DNA of 64,000 nucleotides from Beta vulgaris subsp. vulgaris. Its lineage: Eukaryota; Streptophyta; Magnoliopsida; Caryophyllales; Amaranthaceae. Positions 33,716-45,892 of the stretch are shown one piece after another; positions within the stretch are counted from its first letter, which is position 1; each line of letters starts with the position of its first letter. The translations under genes were made by a program, and so were the position numbers. Below the pieces are notes generated by a model. That model was not told the DNA's origin, did not search any database, and saw nothing but the letters and a program-made list of their open reading frames with translations. The DNA is taken from contig NC_079205.1 of NCBI RefSeq assembly GCF_026745355.1, positions 33,487,447-33,551,446 on the forward strand, given 5' to 3'.

Positions 33716-34612
33716 TTAAATCAAATCCATCTCCGCCAAAGTTTGAATACTTTGGGGAAAAGAGTCAGTACAAACGATTTCAGCATTACCCTGCACATTC
33801 CACCTAGCCAATAGATGTGCAACAGTGTTTCCCGCCCTCCTAACATGACAAAAAGAAACAGCAGTAAAGACTTCACTAAGAGTGAGTACATCCGAAAATA
33901 GAGAGAATATAGGAACAAAACCCAACTGTTTGCTACATAGACTAGAGATGACAGATAGTGAATCTCCTTCCAAGCACACCTTTGTGAACCCAAACCGTCG
34001 GGCTATCATCACTACATATCGGGCCGCAGCGGCTTCGGCCATCCGAGCGTCCCAAGCTACATTCATGCGCATAGCTGCTGTGACCAACAAGACCCCACAC
34101 GAGTCACGAATAACCACTCCAAGCCCCACCACTCTATCGGCCCCAACATGCGCATCTACATTTACTCTCACCCAGCCATCCTCGGGTTTCTTCCACGCAG
34201 CATTAGAGAGAACACAAGGTTGTGATCACCCTTGGACTTTGGCAGCCTTCGAACACTCGCGTGTGTCCTCCACCATTCTACAAAAACCAGCCGCGACATG
34301 GACTGCAGAGGGAGGTGTATTTTCAAAGAGTTGTTTGTTACGACAAGTCCATGATGCCCATGAAAGTGTGAGAAAATGTCTCAGCTCGTCCCAGCTCACC
34401 TTACCTGCTATCCATAACAATAACTCGGCAAAAGAGGTCTTAGGTGCATCCTGTAGAAGCAAACCAAAGTCACTAACCTTCCATACTTCCATCGCATGTT
34501 TACAAAAGAATAAAGAGTGGATGATGGTCTCCACTTCCCCACAAATGGTGCATTTGTCATCCGGTGCGATGTGCCGATAAAAAAGTCTCTCTTTAACTGC
34601 CAAGCCTCCTTT
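33716..34612 (-). pseudogene. LINE ORF2 C-terminus: zinc-binding segment and RNase H
   Basis: 34603-34226 reads LAVKERLFYRHIAPDDKCTI and IIHSLFFCKHAMEVWK, the zf-RVT segment that follows LINE RT (C-x2-C ... H ... C). 34171-33716 is the RNase H domain: VNVDAHVGADRVVGLGVVIR, AEAAAARYVV, VCLEGDSLSVISSL and HVRRAGNTVAHLLAR, with the expected acidic residues, ending at a TAA at 33716. A frame change lies near 34200-34230. It is continuous with the rest of ORF2 at 40406, across the LTR-like insertion. Confidence 0.85.
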
Positions 34613-35039
34613 ACAAGTGTAATAGCCTATCTTTTAAGCAGGTTGAATAACGACTTTATAAATGTGATTTGATAAGTATAATAGCTTATATTTTCAGACA
34701 CGTTTTAGTCAAAGTTAGCTAGTTTCATATTAGTAAAGAAATTACTTTGAGAATTATTATTTATCGTCTAAAGTAAGTTCCAAGCACAAATAAGTTAGTA
34801 TGGATTTTATAAAATAGAGATATTGAGTTAACGATTTTGAGCTTTGAAATAAAGAGAAACCCATTTTAATTACAATTTATTTCTCCTCACTCATGTCATC
34901 TACTCTAGATGCTAGAGCATCACTCTCTCTTTCTTTATGACTTCTCAATCAAGTGCCAAAGTGTATTTTTTTCCTATAGATCAATTATTCTCTTCAAGAT
35001 TTCAGTTTAATAACCCAAGTGGTTAAGAATTGGGAGAAA

Positions 35040-35640
35040 CCTTAAAACAAAAATAAAACCCCAAAACCTCAATTTTCTCTCTCCTCTGATTTTATACCCC
35101 GTACTGTGCATGCTCAATTTCTCCATTTTAGATTCGGAATTTGCCCAAACTTATTGAATCAAAGTTGTAGATCTTCGAAAAGTTATTGAACTTAGACCCA
35201 AAAATCACTTGATTTGGAGTTCGGAGCTGTGAGTTATGGTCTTTGCAAGTTTGATGTTGCTACCTTCAATTCTCTCTCCTTTGTTTTTACTCCGACAATC
35301 TGTTACCCCAATTATCTACAACATGCAATCAAATTTTGCTCTTTATTGCTGAATCAAAGGGGTAGATAACTTCGAGCTAATGAATTTTGGCACAAAAATC
35401 ACTTGATTCGGAGTTTTGAGCTATGAGTTATGATCTTTGTAAGTTTGGTGTTGCTACCTTCATTTCTCTCTCCTCTGTTTTTATTCCGACAATCTGTTAC
35501 CTCAATTATCTACAACATGAATTCCAATTTTTCTCTTTGTTGCTGAATCAAATTTGTAGATCACTTCGAGCTAATGAATTTGGGCACAAAAATCGCTCAA
35601 TTCGGAGTTCGGAGCTAGGAGTTACGCCTCACACAAGTTC
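35040..35640 (+). repeat. About three tandem units of 193 bp
   Basis: GAGTTATGGTCTTTGCAAG at 35232, GAGTTATGATCTTTGTAAG at 35425 and GAGTTACGCCTCACACAAG at 35619 mark a period of 193-194 bp. Each unit also contains TTCTCTCTCCT, CCGACAATCTGTTACC, ATCTACAACATG and TTCGAGCTAATGAATTT. The units have diverged by point changes. Confidence 0.85.
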
Positions 35641-37315
35641 AGCACTGCTGCTGTACCTTGTGTTGTGCTGCTGTCGTGGTTGGCTTGTTTGCCCATGTTG
35701 TCATTGCTAAATTGTTGCCTTGTTGCTGCCATTGTTGGTATTCTTTTCCATATGAAGGTATAAGCTAATGTTTTTCTTAATTCCTTATCTCCTTTGATTC
35801 CAATTCAAGTGTGGTGCAATACTGCAATTGGATTTTATATTCTGATTTTAGAAATAAACTTTGTTCTCAATTTTGTTCTTGATTTGCAAATATAGTTATG
35901 ATAAGAGTTGTTAAACTTAAAGATTGAATATTTTATCTTTCTTATTGGATTGAAGCTTCTAATATGAAGTAAGCCTCTTAAGTAAGTTTATAAAAACTGA
36001 TTTTTATAAATTATGTCGTTTGATAATACTCTCTTAAATCAGAATGATGTTAATTAGAGATAGAATTGAAATGTTGTGAGTTGGATTAGTAGAATGGGTT
36101 GTATTAAGGGTTGTGATGGTTAGTTCATGGAAGAGCTTAGAAAGTATGAGTAATTCAATTTGTTTATCTAAATTGTTGTGAGGATGGTTAATGATTATTG
36201 TTATTGTTTTGAGGTCGTTGTTAGAGTATGTATATGGAGATAATTTATGAAGTTCGAGCTATAGTTGGTTATCCAGAATGTCGAATTATTGAGAATCGTG
36301 TAAAGGTACACACATGTCCTTCCACTTTTCAAATATATTATTGATATTTCGATTGATCATATAAACTATATAAGTTGATCTTGATATGTTTTCATAAGTT
36401 AAACTTATGTTGTATTAAAAATGTGATTTGTACTATATGGTTTCTGAAATACATGTTTATGAGTTTTAAGACAAAGGTAGAACTAAATCGCATGTTAAGT
36501 TCTATTGGCTATAAGTTATGTTGTTTTGAGACTCAATAGTATAAATTTGTTTGATGAACCATGTTTTGTGATATGAATAAGGCATGTACATTTGGTTCTA
36601 AATGAGAGTTTCACTATATTTTCAATAGTTATAAGTTTGTTTCTATGAGTTCAGTGAGTTATATATTAGGGGAATTGATAAGGTTATGAAGCTCAATTAT
36701 GATTTCAGAAAAGAGTTCGTTTATATATGGTTATAAATGTATAAACTTTATAAGAACATAATACCTGTAAGTTGTTGAGAACCTCGGTATCACATCTTGG
36801 TAACATTAATTCTTGTTCAAGTTTCGTGTATGAATTTTTAAGAAATCAATTATGATGTTTGATTACACATTTCGAAATACATGCATTAGAGGTTGGAAGA
36901 TATGGGTTTGGAGTTGTGGTTGTAATTTCATAGTACGCTATAACATGAGTTTTGGAGGACTATTATTTGAGTACGGAAATATACATGTAGTAAACTATGA
37001 ACTAGAATAGTATGAACTATTATTATAAGGAGAATAAGTTCAGATTAAAAAAAAGGTTACATTATGTCATAGAAGGATAGCAACAAGGACTATTTGAGGA
37101 ATTTGGGTTTTGTAATATTGGAAAGTTATGTCAAAGTAGTTGTGGGACAAATTAGTAGATCGAAGAATTATGTTTGAGAATGTTAGTTATTATTTGAAAA
37201 GTGGAGTTGGGTGATTGTGTAAGTTTTGGAGTGCCAACGTCAATTAATGGGTCAGTTGTCGATATAAAAATTATATGGTTCTTAAAGATCAGACGACTAT
37301 AAAAGTATATATTGG

Positions 37316-37318
<3 letters not shown>

Positions 37319-37379
<61 letters not shown>
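37319..37379. repeat. TA microsatellite, about 30 units
   Basis: This is an uninterrupted (TA)n run of about 60 bp. The minus-strand frame of repeated Ile-Tyr across it is an artefact. Confidence 0.95.
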
Positions 37380-37382
<3 letters not shown>

Positions 37383-40300
37383 AATGGGAAACACTCAAAG
37401 TTGTAACATAGAGTTAAATAAATAAGTTTTGTAATAGTGATATCGATATAAAAGGGCTGGAGTGATGGTTTTGGGAAGTATCAGACACTAAATTTGAGTT
37501 ATGTTGACTAAGTCGAGGGAAGGTGATAACTGAGTTTGGAAAACTTCTATTATGGGTATCAATGAGGAGTGCAAAAGAGCTTAAGAGTCTTATTTTCTAA
37601 TTGGAGAATAAAATAGGAAATGGGAAGGTGGGAAGAGTATAAAATGTTATGTATAAAAGTCAAGTTAGATATCTAATTATTTGGAAGTGAATTTTGGAAG
37701 TTCAACATTAATCTAAGGGTTAATAGAGTGGTTACAATAGCTTTATGAGTCCAAGAGATGTTATAACCAAAATAAGTATTTGAGACGAAATATTAAATAT
37801 TGAGGAGTAAGATCTGAAATGGGAAGGTCATATTAGAGAAATAAAGGATCAAGATATGGGTGGTGGTTTAAAAGAATATGAAATAGAGAAGTGTAACTTA
37901 CAGTATTTAAGTTATGGAAGGTCATATCTGGAATTGGATTAAGTAAGAAAGTTTAAAGGTATAATTTTCTAGTAAGATAAGTAAGATTATGTAAATGGAT
38001 ATTGGGAAAGAAAAATATAAATCTAGATAATAGAAAGCATGATAATTAAAGTTATATAATGACAATACTAAGCGTATAGTGTTAAGGCTAATATGAGCTT
38101 TCAGTACAAATACATGGGGACGTATGGTTGTGAATTATAAATTTAAGAAGGATGAGGACAACGAGTTAAGTTGGAAGGGAGTGAGATATTTTGACTTGCC
38201 ATAGTAATTGTGGGTGATTTATGATAATGTAATAAGGTTATATTCTGGCAATGAAAGTTCATGTATTGGGAATAAGAAAACCTTTAAGGGAAAATTCATA
38301 TCATGAGAATTTTGGAATGATATAGTTTAGATGCTATAAGTTAAAGACGGAAGTCCATGTACAAAGAGAAACTATTATGATGAAGGGAATTGTCAAATCA
38401 TGTTAGAGGATACCTTATAGTCTACAAGTAAAATATTACAGGTTAATCGCACGAGCTTAGAATTGGGTCTCGATAATAGTTAATTATCTTATGAGTCTTT
38501 GAGAAACATATTTTACATTTTGATTATGTTTGGGTTCGACTGCGGAGAGACATTTGATTTTGAATACGTTTTATGTATATTACTTCCTTGAAAGGAATAT
38601 TTGAGGTAAGTGAGATTATTTGATATTCGAGTTGTGTTATTATAAGATTATTGAGGTTAAGGTATTTTGGATATGTTAATTACATTTCAACTTTGTTTTG
38701 TTTTATATTAATTTACGGACGGAGGTTTGAGTCGTTGATACACTTTGGAATTGAGTATGCGATATATACGAATTAAGAACAAGAGTATAGTAAGTTTTGA
38801 AAGATATAAGTTTGTGTTATTGGGAAAATAAGCATTATTATTTAGCGATTGTTTTATTGGGAAAGTAAACAACATTTATGGAGCGAGATGCTCAATATGT
38901 GTTATGGAGCGGGTATTGTTCCTTTGAGTAGTCATGATCCAAAAGTTATTGAGGTTAAGTTTTGGAAATTCCTAATTCGAAGTACCGAGCAGGAAGTTAT
39001 GTTCATTTTAAGTTGAGTATTTTGCTGTAATTATTTTGACAAAAGTTCCGAATGTTCTTGTTAACTCAACCCTTTTGGTAAAGTTTAAATGAGCACACTA
39101 AGTGCCTATACGACTTTTACAAGTAGTAAAGAATTGATTATTTCCTTATATCTTTACACGTAACTAATATGTGAAATTGTTGACGTAAAACAAAAGATTT
39201 CAAAAGAAGATCCAAGTCTTGCAATGATTAGCAACACCATAGTAGTGGTGATTATTTTTCCTCTTCATGGAGAAATATGTGTTCTTTGAAACACGTGTGG
39301 TATTGATAAACTGTGCATTTAAACTATTTATGTAAATAAACTATGGATACAAGTGGGTAAAGGCCGATACCAAATAAGGTACGGTATGAACAACAACCCT
39401 TGGAGGATGGGTGATCTCCTTCCGAACCCTCGCTGGGTGGGTGAAGTCCAGCAGATAATAAAAATGGGACATGTCCTGGTTAAGGCTTGCAAGCATAAAT
39501 ATTTAAACGGTGGGGTGACGACCTCCATTAGCTTAGAGACAGTCGGCTCCTTGTGTAAGGAGCCCCTCTCTATTCGTGTTCGCTTTACCCAATGAAATTA
39601 AATGTTGTAGACCCAAAGGGTGTTTGAATGATCTAAGTGGTGATCTTCATGATAAAAATTCTTACTTTAATATGATTGTGCAAGGATAGTGATCCTGAAA
39701 TTTTTAAGCAAGTACCTTACTTGTGAAGCATACTGAATTCTAGCATGAATTGTATACGAATGGTCTTAAGCCACCAAAATGAGGTTTTGGGATGAGCTTA
39801 TGTATTTCAACTGTTGTTGAACATTGTCCTTATGGCAAGGAACTTATTATCTGTAGTATATGTATGAGTACTCTTTATTGGACTTTCTAGTTAAGGGTTG
39901 CTGGAGTCGTGATAGAAACATTTCTAACTATTTGATTTTAAGTATTTTTAAAGTTTGGGATTATTCCACTTGATGAGTAATGAACCGCACAACTATATTT
40001 TAAGCCACTAAAATGAATTTCTGGTTGGACAGCGTGTGTACTCAGTTTTTCTGATTTTGTTCTTCGAACCTGTCCTGGTGGGGGCAGGGTTCATTGTTAG
40101 TGATTTTGCAGGGTTGATGTCGAGGTCGTGGAATATGATTATTGATCAAGAAGAAGAGTTTTATGTTATGAAATGGTGGGCTGAGGTTAAAGTTAGATGT
40201 TTCGTTTCAAAGTATTCGTAATCTGTTATTTGATTTTCAAGTTGTTATATTGTGGGCCCCTGACCCACAGATACAGGATCGTTTTTATAGGTTTAGTTTC

Positions 40301-40405
40301 CGCTGTAAATAAATGCAAATTCAAGGTTTGTTAAGTGTTGATTCTATTTTGTGTATCTTAATTGTGATTAGTTAGCAGCTCGGAAGTGCGGGCTGTTACA
40401 ACAAG

Positions 40406-42787
40406 CACGCCACACAAAGTGTTTCAATTTGTTCGACCCTTCGAGAGCCCAAACCAGCTTCCACAGCTCCGTTTCATGGATACCCGCACATAGTTGCCAT
40501 GCTCGCGTGCGCCCCAACATACCCAGCCAGTACCCCGATTTCACAGAATATATTCCATCCACATTAGGTCACCAATACCTGTCATCAGCTGGCCAAAACT
40601 TCGACAACGGAATGTCCAAAATGCGCGCACTATCCTCAGGGGTGAACATCAGGTTCACTCGGTTTACATGCCACCAACCAATTTCATGGTCAATGAGGTC
40701 CGAAACCTTGAGACTCGGTGTGGTATCCGTATGTGGGGTGTGTACAGTCCCTCCTATCTCTCCTGGCAGCCACGAATCAACCCATACATGGATCTTCAAT
40801 CCATTTCCAACTCGCCATCGGAGGCCATCAAGCAACAGCGCCTTCGCGCCCCATATACTTCGCCAAGAAAAGCTTGGGTCATGGCCGCGGTATGCATCAA
40901 GGAAATCCAAATGCTTGAAGTATCGAGCCTTTAAAATTGTGGAGAGCAAAGATGTTGGATTTTCATATAATCTCCAGCATTGTTTTGCAAGCATAGCTTC
41001 ATTAAAGCATTTAAGATCACGAAAACCCATTCCGCCCATAGATTTCGGGAGACACAATGATGCCCAATTATGCCAATGAAGTTTCCTCTCCGACCCATGG
41101 GAGCCCCACCAAAACTTTGCCAACATGGCGTGGATTTCATCAAGTAGACCATCAGGGATGTGGAAAATACTCATAATATAAGTTGGAATCGCTTGTGCCA
41201 CTGCCTTAATTAGCACATCCTTACCAGGACGGGACAACAATTTTTCCTTCCATCCATTCAATTTTTTCCAAATTCGTTCTTTCAATCCTGCGAAGACACC
41301 TTTTTTTGATCTACCAATTATCGTCGGAAGGCCCAAATATTTTTCGTGCTTTTCAACTTCTTGAACCCCCAGAGCTTCAACAATCTCTTGACGCCTCACC
41401 ACAGACACCTTTTTGCTAAAAGCAACTTCAGTTTTGCTTAAATTAACTCGTTGGCCGGAAGCTCTCTCATATATACTGATAATATCAACAACTTTAGAGC
41501 ATTCTTGCAATGTAGCTCTAGCAAACAGGATACTGTCATCTGCAAAAAAGAGATGAGAGATTCTCGGGGGCCCTCGACATATTTTCACTCCATGAATCTC
41601 ATGATTTTGCGCAGCTTTGGTAAGAAGCATAGAAAAAGCATCGGCACATAGTAAGAATAGATAAGGAGAGATAGGGTCACCCTGACGGAGACCTCTTCCC
41701 GGAATAACATTACCAGAAACTTGGTTATTGAACTTGAACGAGAAAGATACACTTTGTAGACAGCTCATTTTTTTTGAACCCATCGAATATCAAACCCAAA
41801 TTTCATCATAACATACTCCAGAAATCCCCATTCCACCGTGTCATATGCTTTCCTCATATCCAATTTCAATGCAACAGAACCATCCCTACCCTCACCACCA
41901 CGCTTCATATAATGAAAAATCTCAAACGCAATTAAAGCGTTGTCTGTTATCAGCCTTTTCGGGACAAAAGCACTCTGGTTGGTGGAAATAATATCACCCA
42001 GACACAACTTTAACTTATTAGCCAGAGTTTTAGAAATGATTTTGTATAACACATTACACAAACTTATTGGTCGGAACTCTGTCATATTTTTCGGTTCAGC
42101 ACATTTAGGAATAAGAACAATACATGTCTGATTTACATCTTTCAAGTCAATCTCCCCTCTCCCCCAATGTTGCACAAAACAAATAACATCCAAGCCAACA
42201 ATATGCCAAAATTTTTGAAAAAATAATGCGTGCATACCATCAATTCCCGGGGCTTTATTTGGATGCATTTGAAACAAGGCCATCCGAATGTCCTCTCCCG
42301 TCGGCTCCTGCATCAACATTCGATTCATAGTCTCAGTAATCATCGGCTCAATCCCCGCGGCAGCTTCATCAAAATCATGCGGATGGTCCGTAGCAAACAG
42401 CTTCTTAAAGTAGGAAGATATAATACCTTCCAATCCCTCTTTCGCATTTACCCAGACACCCTCATCATTAAACAAACCTTTTATTTCATTTCTTTTCTTG
42501 CGTTGGCTTGCCTTATGGTGGAAATAGGCTGTATTCTTATCCCCGTCCCGGAGTTCCGCCGCCCTAGACCTCGAATGCCAGTATGACTCCTTCAGCCTAT
42601 ATAGTTCATCTAGCTCATTTGAAATTTGGTGACATTGTTCCAATACATAACCCATCTGGCGGTTTTTCTTACAGCAAGTGAAGAGCTTTTTCCGCCTTGG
42701 TGATACGTTTTTGAAGATCACCAAACGTTGTATGAGCCCATTTTGAGAGTGAAGCTGCCACCCCAGCCACCCGAACAGTAATTGCAT
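40406..42787 (-). pseudogene. LINE ORF2 reverse transcriptase
   Basis: 42787-41765 carries ELRDGDKNTAYFHHKASQRK, NKAPGIDGMHALFFQKFW, VLIPKCAEPKNMTEFRPISL, NVLYKIISKTLANKL and VALKLDMRKAYDTVEW, the first catalytic Asp. After a frame change in an A8/T8 run at 41768-41775, 41783-40569 continues with RGLRQGDPISPYLFLLCADA and the FADDSILFARA active site, then the thumb (KYLGLPTIIGRSKKGVF). 40562-40406 is the start of the zinc-binding segment (VKSGYWLGM ... KLKHFVWRAC), where the LTR-like element inserted. The enzyme performs target-primed reverse transcription. Confidence 0.9.
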
Positions 42788-43595
42788 CAGACCCCCAGTC
42801 CTTCCAAGCCTTCGCCACTACTTCGGCACACTCTTCTTTTGATAACCATAAAGCTTCAAATCTAAACAACTTTCCCTTCTTATATCTTGTTTTATCCTTG
42901 CCAAATTTCAAAAGAATCGGGGCGTGATCCGATTTATAAATGGGAAAGTGTATAACCTCTGAGTAGGGGAACATTGCCATCCATCCATTATTCGCCAGAA
43001 AACGGTCGAGCCGTTCCTTCACTAACGTCGCCATCGAATTACCACGTTGCCAAGTGAATACACTTCCTTTATAACCCAGGTCCCTCAGCTCACAGTCATC
43101 AATAGTATTACGGAAAGCATCCATATGGTTTTCACCCCTAATCGCCCCTCCAAACTTCTCATTGAGACTAGTAATCTCATTAAAATCTCCAAAAACCATC
43201 ATAGGAGTATCATCCCCTGCACAAAGTCGACGCATCAATTGCCACGTCTGGTGTTTGTTAGCCGTATCCGGCCACCCATACACTCCAACAGCCCTCCATA
43301 AGACATCATCATTATCGTCACACACATCTACAGCAACATGGTGCATCGAGAAAGACCGAACTGTCACATTAACATCATTCCACCACAGCCCCATACCACC
43401 TGACAAACCCACACTATCGAGACAAATACCATTCACAAAACCACATTTTTGTTTCACCTTCTCTAAAGCTTGCTTATCAATCATTGTCTCCATAAGGAAG
43501 ACAATATTTGGCCGATCTCTCCAGCACCAACTCCGGAAAGTATTCACTGTGCGAGGGTTGCCAAGCCCTCTACAGTTCCAGCTTAAGATTTTCAT
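42669..43595 (-). pseudogene. LINE ORF2 apurinic-type endonuclease
   Basis: ORF2 starts at an ATG at 43595 (MKILSWNCRGLGNPRTV). The endonuclease motifs are all present in order: SWNCRG, FLMETMID (catalytic Glu), GDFNEITS (Asp/Asn), YKGSVFTWQRG, LDRFLANNGW and SDHAPILL (the SDH triad). It nicks target DNA to prime reverse transcription, consistent with the AT-rich 18-bp duplication. The frame is lost near 42670-42700, where the next segment moves to another frame. Confidence 0.9.
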
Positions 43596-43708
43596 TGTCC
43601 TTCGCGGGGTTGGGGAACGCCAACCTCCGCTACTTGGGACAAGACATAACTCTCATCCATTGGGTCATCGCTACGTAACCTTTTCTCCACTCCTTCCTCA
43701 ACATCCAT

Positions 43709-44926
43709 CTAACCTCTAGTCCCCTCGTCACACGCTTTCCTTTTCTCTCCTTTCTCCAACCTGACCTCCTGCCCTCCCTCAATTCTCCTATCACCCACCA
43801 CCAATTGCCCAGCCTTCATTTTCCTGCGAGTCATAGTTTTTTTCCTTTCTCTAGTCGAAGAAACACTCCCCACCGAGAACACCAAAGTCGTATCTTTTTT
43901 ATGCCAACTCGAGCCCTCCTCAACAACCCTCCCAGCCCCTGCCAATGGCATCTCCGGGGTCTCAGTCGGACTGCTCTCCACCACCCTCACCTGCTCAGCC
44001 GAACTCCTTGCTTTCTCCCTCGCTATCTCTTGTCCTCCTATCCCCTCTATAAGCACATTATCCCCAACCTTTTCCACTTCATCGTCAGTACGTGTAATAG
44101 GTTGCTCTCCCATATTCAATTGCTTCCCAGTCGATGAAGAAGATTGTGGTGACTCCTTGCGCACAAAGAGTTGTGTCCTCCCCTTCAATACCCCAGCCTC
44201 TTCAGCCAAATATTGAGTACGGCCCTTCCGAGGTGATGCCTTGAGCCATAATCCCCACCCTAACTCCTTCTCCCCCTCTTCTTCTACCCCCTCATGGCAA
44301 TCTTTTTCATGGTGTCCCATGCAGCCACACAAGAAGCAAAAAAAGTGAAGTCTTTCGTACTTATATTCAATGGTCACAATAGTATTGTTTTTATTTTTAA
44401 TTTTTTGAAACCGCCGGAGCGGTTTATGAACATCCATCATCAGACGAACTCGACAGAATTTCTCCAACCCTAGTTCATCATTCTCCACCTCCATTACCGC
44501 CCCTAGTGACGAAGCAATAGTTGTAACATCCTTGATGGATCGACAATTGAATGGCAAATTATGAATACGTACCCAGAAAGGTGAGTAATCAAGTGAAATT
44601 TGGCGGGTTGTTCATCCCCCGTTATCTCGTTCAACACCACAAGGTGTTGATCAAAACACCATGGCCTGCCCGCCAACACCTTCTCTTTGTCCTTCCAATG
44701 AAAGAATTGAAACACAAATAAATTAGTTTCGATTGCCTTAATAATCACCCTCTTTTGAACGCCCCATGATTGAGTTATGGTACGCTTAAATGCTTCGACA
44801 TTAAAAGCCTTACTTGTCAAAAGTTTCCCAACTAATCGTAAAGAGAGTTTGTCATCCAAATCCGCAGTAACATCGCTTCCAAGGTCAATGATTGTATTTT
44901 CGTCCTCGTAAAAAGGGGGTGTGAAC
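43709..44926 (-). pseudogene. LINE ORF1 (DUF4283 and CCHC zinc knuckle)
   Basis: The minus strand reads KLSLRLVGKLLTSKAFNVEA, KRTITQSWGVQKRV, NLFVFQFFHWKDKEKVLAG and RPWCFDQHLVVLNEI, the DUF4283 domain of plant L1 ORF1. A frame change near 44585 leads to NCRSIKDVTTIASSLGAVME and the knuckle CFLCGCMGHHEKDC (C-x2-C-x4-H-x4-C) near 44330. A long charged tail follows to 43709. The protein binds element RNA. The N-terminal coding text continues to about 45850 across the hAT element; no convincing start ATG was found. Confidence 0.85.
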
Positions 44927-45810
44927 TAGGGGTGTAAGTGGATTGGACTGGATTGGACTTTGCTAAATCCAAATTCTGTCCAAAGTTTTTTGGACTCGAG
45001 AAATTGAGTCCAAGTCCGATCCAAATATTTTTTGAGTCCAGTCCAATCCAGTCCGATAATTTTTTCTAAAGTCCGAATCCAGTCCGGTCCGATTATTATA
45101 TCTCTTTCCCGATTTAGATTCAATGATTCACGACGTTTTTTGAGATGCTTGAGCATTTGACATCAAATTCAATTATCAATATCCACAAATTAGATTGAAA
45201 GCTAAAATTAAAGTAAAATACTATGAATAAAAAGTTGAATCAGATGCTTACCTTAATCTAAGTTGAGAGGAAGCAGAGAGACTGAGAATTAATCTGAGGG
45301 AGAAATAGAGAATGCGAGAGTCGAGACAGGGAGGTAGAAAGAAAATGAAGAGTAAGAGGAAGTGAGTAGTAAGGAATGAGGAGTGAAGTGAGATAGAATT
45401 AGTCAGCTACTAGCCTACTACTGCAGTACTATTAGTATAATTTACTTATTTAACAAATGGAGCTAAGTGCAATAGTCTGGCCCCAAGTGCAATAGTATGG
45501 CGCCAGTTGAAATATTTAGAGAGGGAAGGTTGAAAACTCCAAAATTTTAAAAATAGTATCAATTTTTTTAATATATACATTATATATGTATTATATATAT
45601 ATTATATATATATTATATATATAAATATTTTTGGACTGGACTGGACTTATTGGATTCCAAAGGGATGAGTCCAAATCCAGTCCAAAAATATTTGGACTCG
45701 AAAATTTGAGTCCAAGTCCAGTCCGAATAATTTGCAGTCCAGTCCAGTCCGACAAGTTTGGACTGGATTGGATTGGACTCTGGACTTTTCATAGTCCGTT
45801 TACACCCCTA
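44927..45810. mobile_element. Non-autonomous hAT element with GGACT repeats
   Basis: The element has TAGGGGTGTAA at the left and TTTACACCCCTA at the right, and a perfect 8-bp duplication GTGTGAAC (44919-44926, 45811-45818). Both ends are arrays of TTGGACTGGA/TCCAGTCCAA motifs. The core is AT-rich with ATATAT runs (45570-45625). At 884 bp without transposase it depends on a partner. It interrupts the 5' end of the LINE ORF1. Confidence 0.95.
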
Positions 45811-45892
45811 GTGTGAACCTCTTCGCGAGGGAGAGAACCAATCCTATCTTTCAAGGGAGTTTTTTGCAAATTGATTGAGTTTGAATAAACTT

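Larger units (their letters stand above)
34618..40400. mobile_element. 5.8-kb coding-free LTR-like insertion (probable giant solo LTR)
   Basis: It starts TGTAATAGCC and ends GGCTGTTACA, so it has TG...CA ends with a ten-base inverted terminus (one mismatch). The 5-bp target duplication ACAAG lies at 34613-34617 and 40401-40405 and precisely splits the LINE ORF2 codons. I see no direct repeat between its two ends, no primer site next to either end and no protein-coding frame, which fits a single very long LTR left after LTR-LTR recombination. TGTAAC...GTTACA ends and multi-kilobase LTRs occur in Tekay/Del chromoviruses. That assignment is inference. It holds a 193-bp tandem repeat and a long TA run. 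Confidence 0.7.
33684..45874 (-). mobile_element. L1-type LINE, near full length, with two nested insertions
   Basis: The element is bounded by a perfect 18-bp duplication, TTGAGTTTGAATAAACTT, at 33666-33683 and 45875-45892. The minus-strand 3' end has a short A run next to it. Removing the 5783-bp LTR-like insertion, the 884-bp hAT and their duplications leaves about 5.5 kb, the size of a complete plant L1. It has ORF1 (nucleic-acid binding) and ORF2 (endonuclease, RT, zinc-binding segment, RNase H). Only a few single-base frame errors were seen, so it was probably functional at insertion or shortly before. Only about 65 bp precede the first ORF1 coding text, so a small part of the 5' end may be missing. 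Confidence 0.9.

Noticed and set aside
33882..34580. 232-residue open frame on the plus strand
   Set aside because: It is antisense to the LINE RNase H and zinc-binding segment, which have clear family motifs.
37152..37394. Open frame with an Ile-Tyr repeat
   Set aside because: It is a translation of the TA microsatellite.
40429..41079. 216-residue open frame on the plus strand
   Set aside because: It is antisense to the LINE RT; no motifs on this strand.
43162..43719. 185-residue plus-strand frame
   Set aside because: It is a shadow of the LINE endonuclease.
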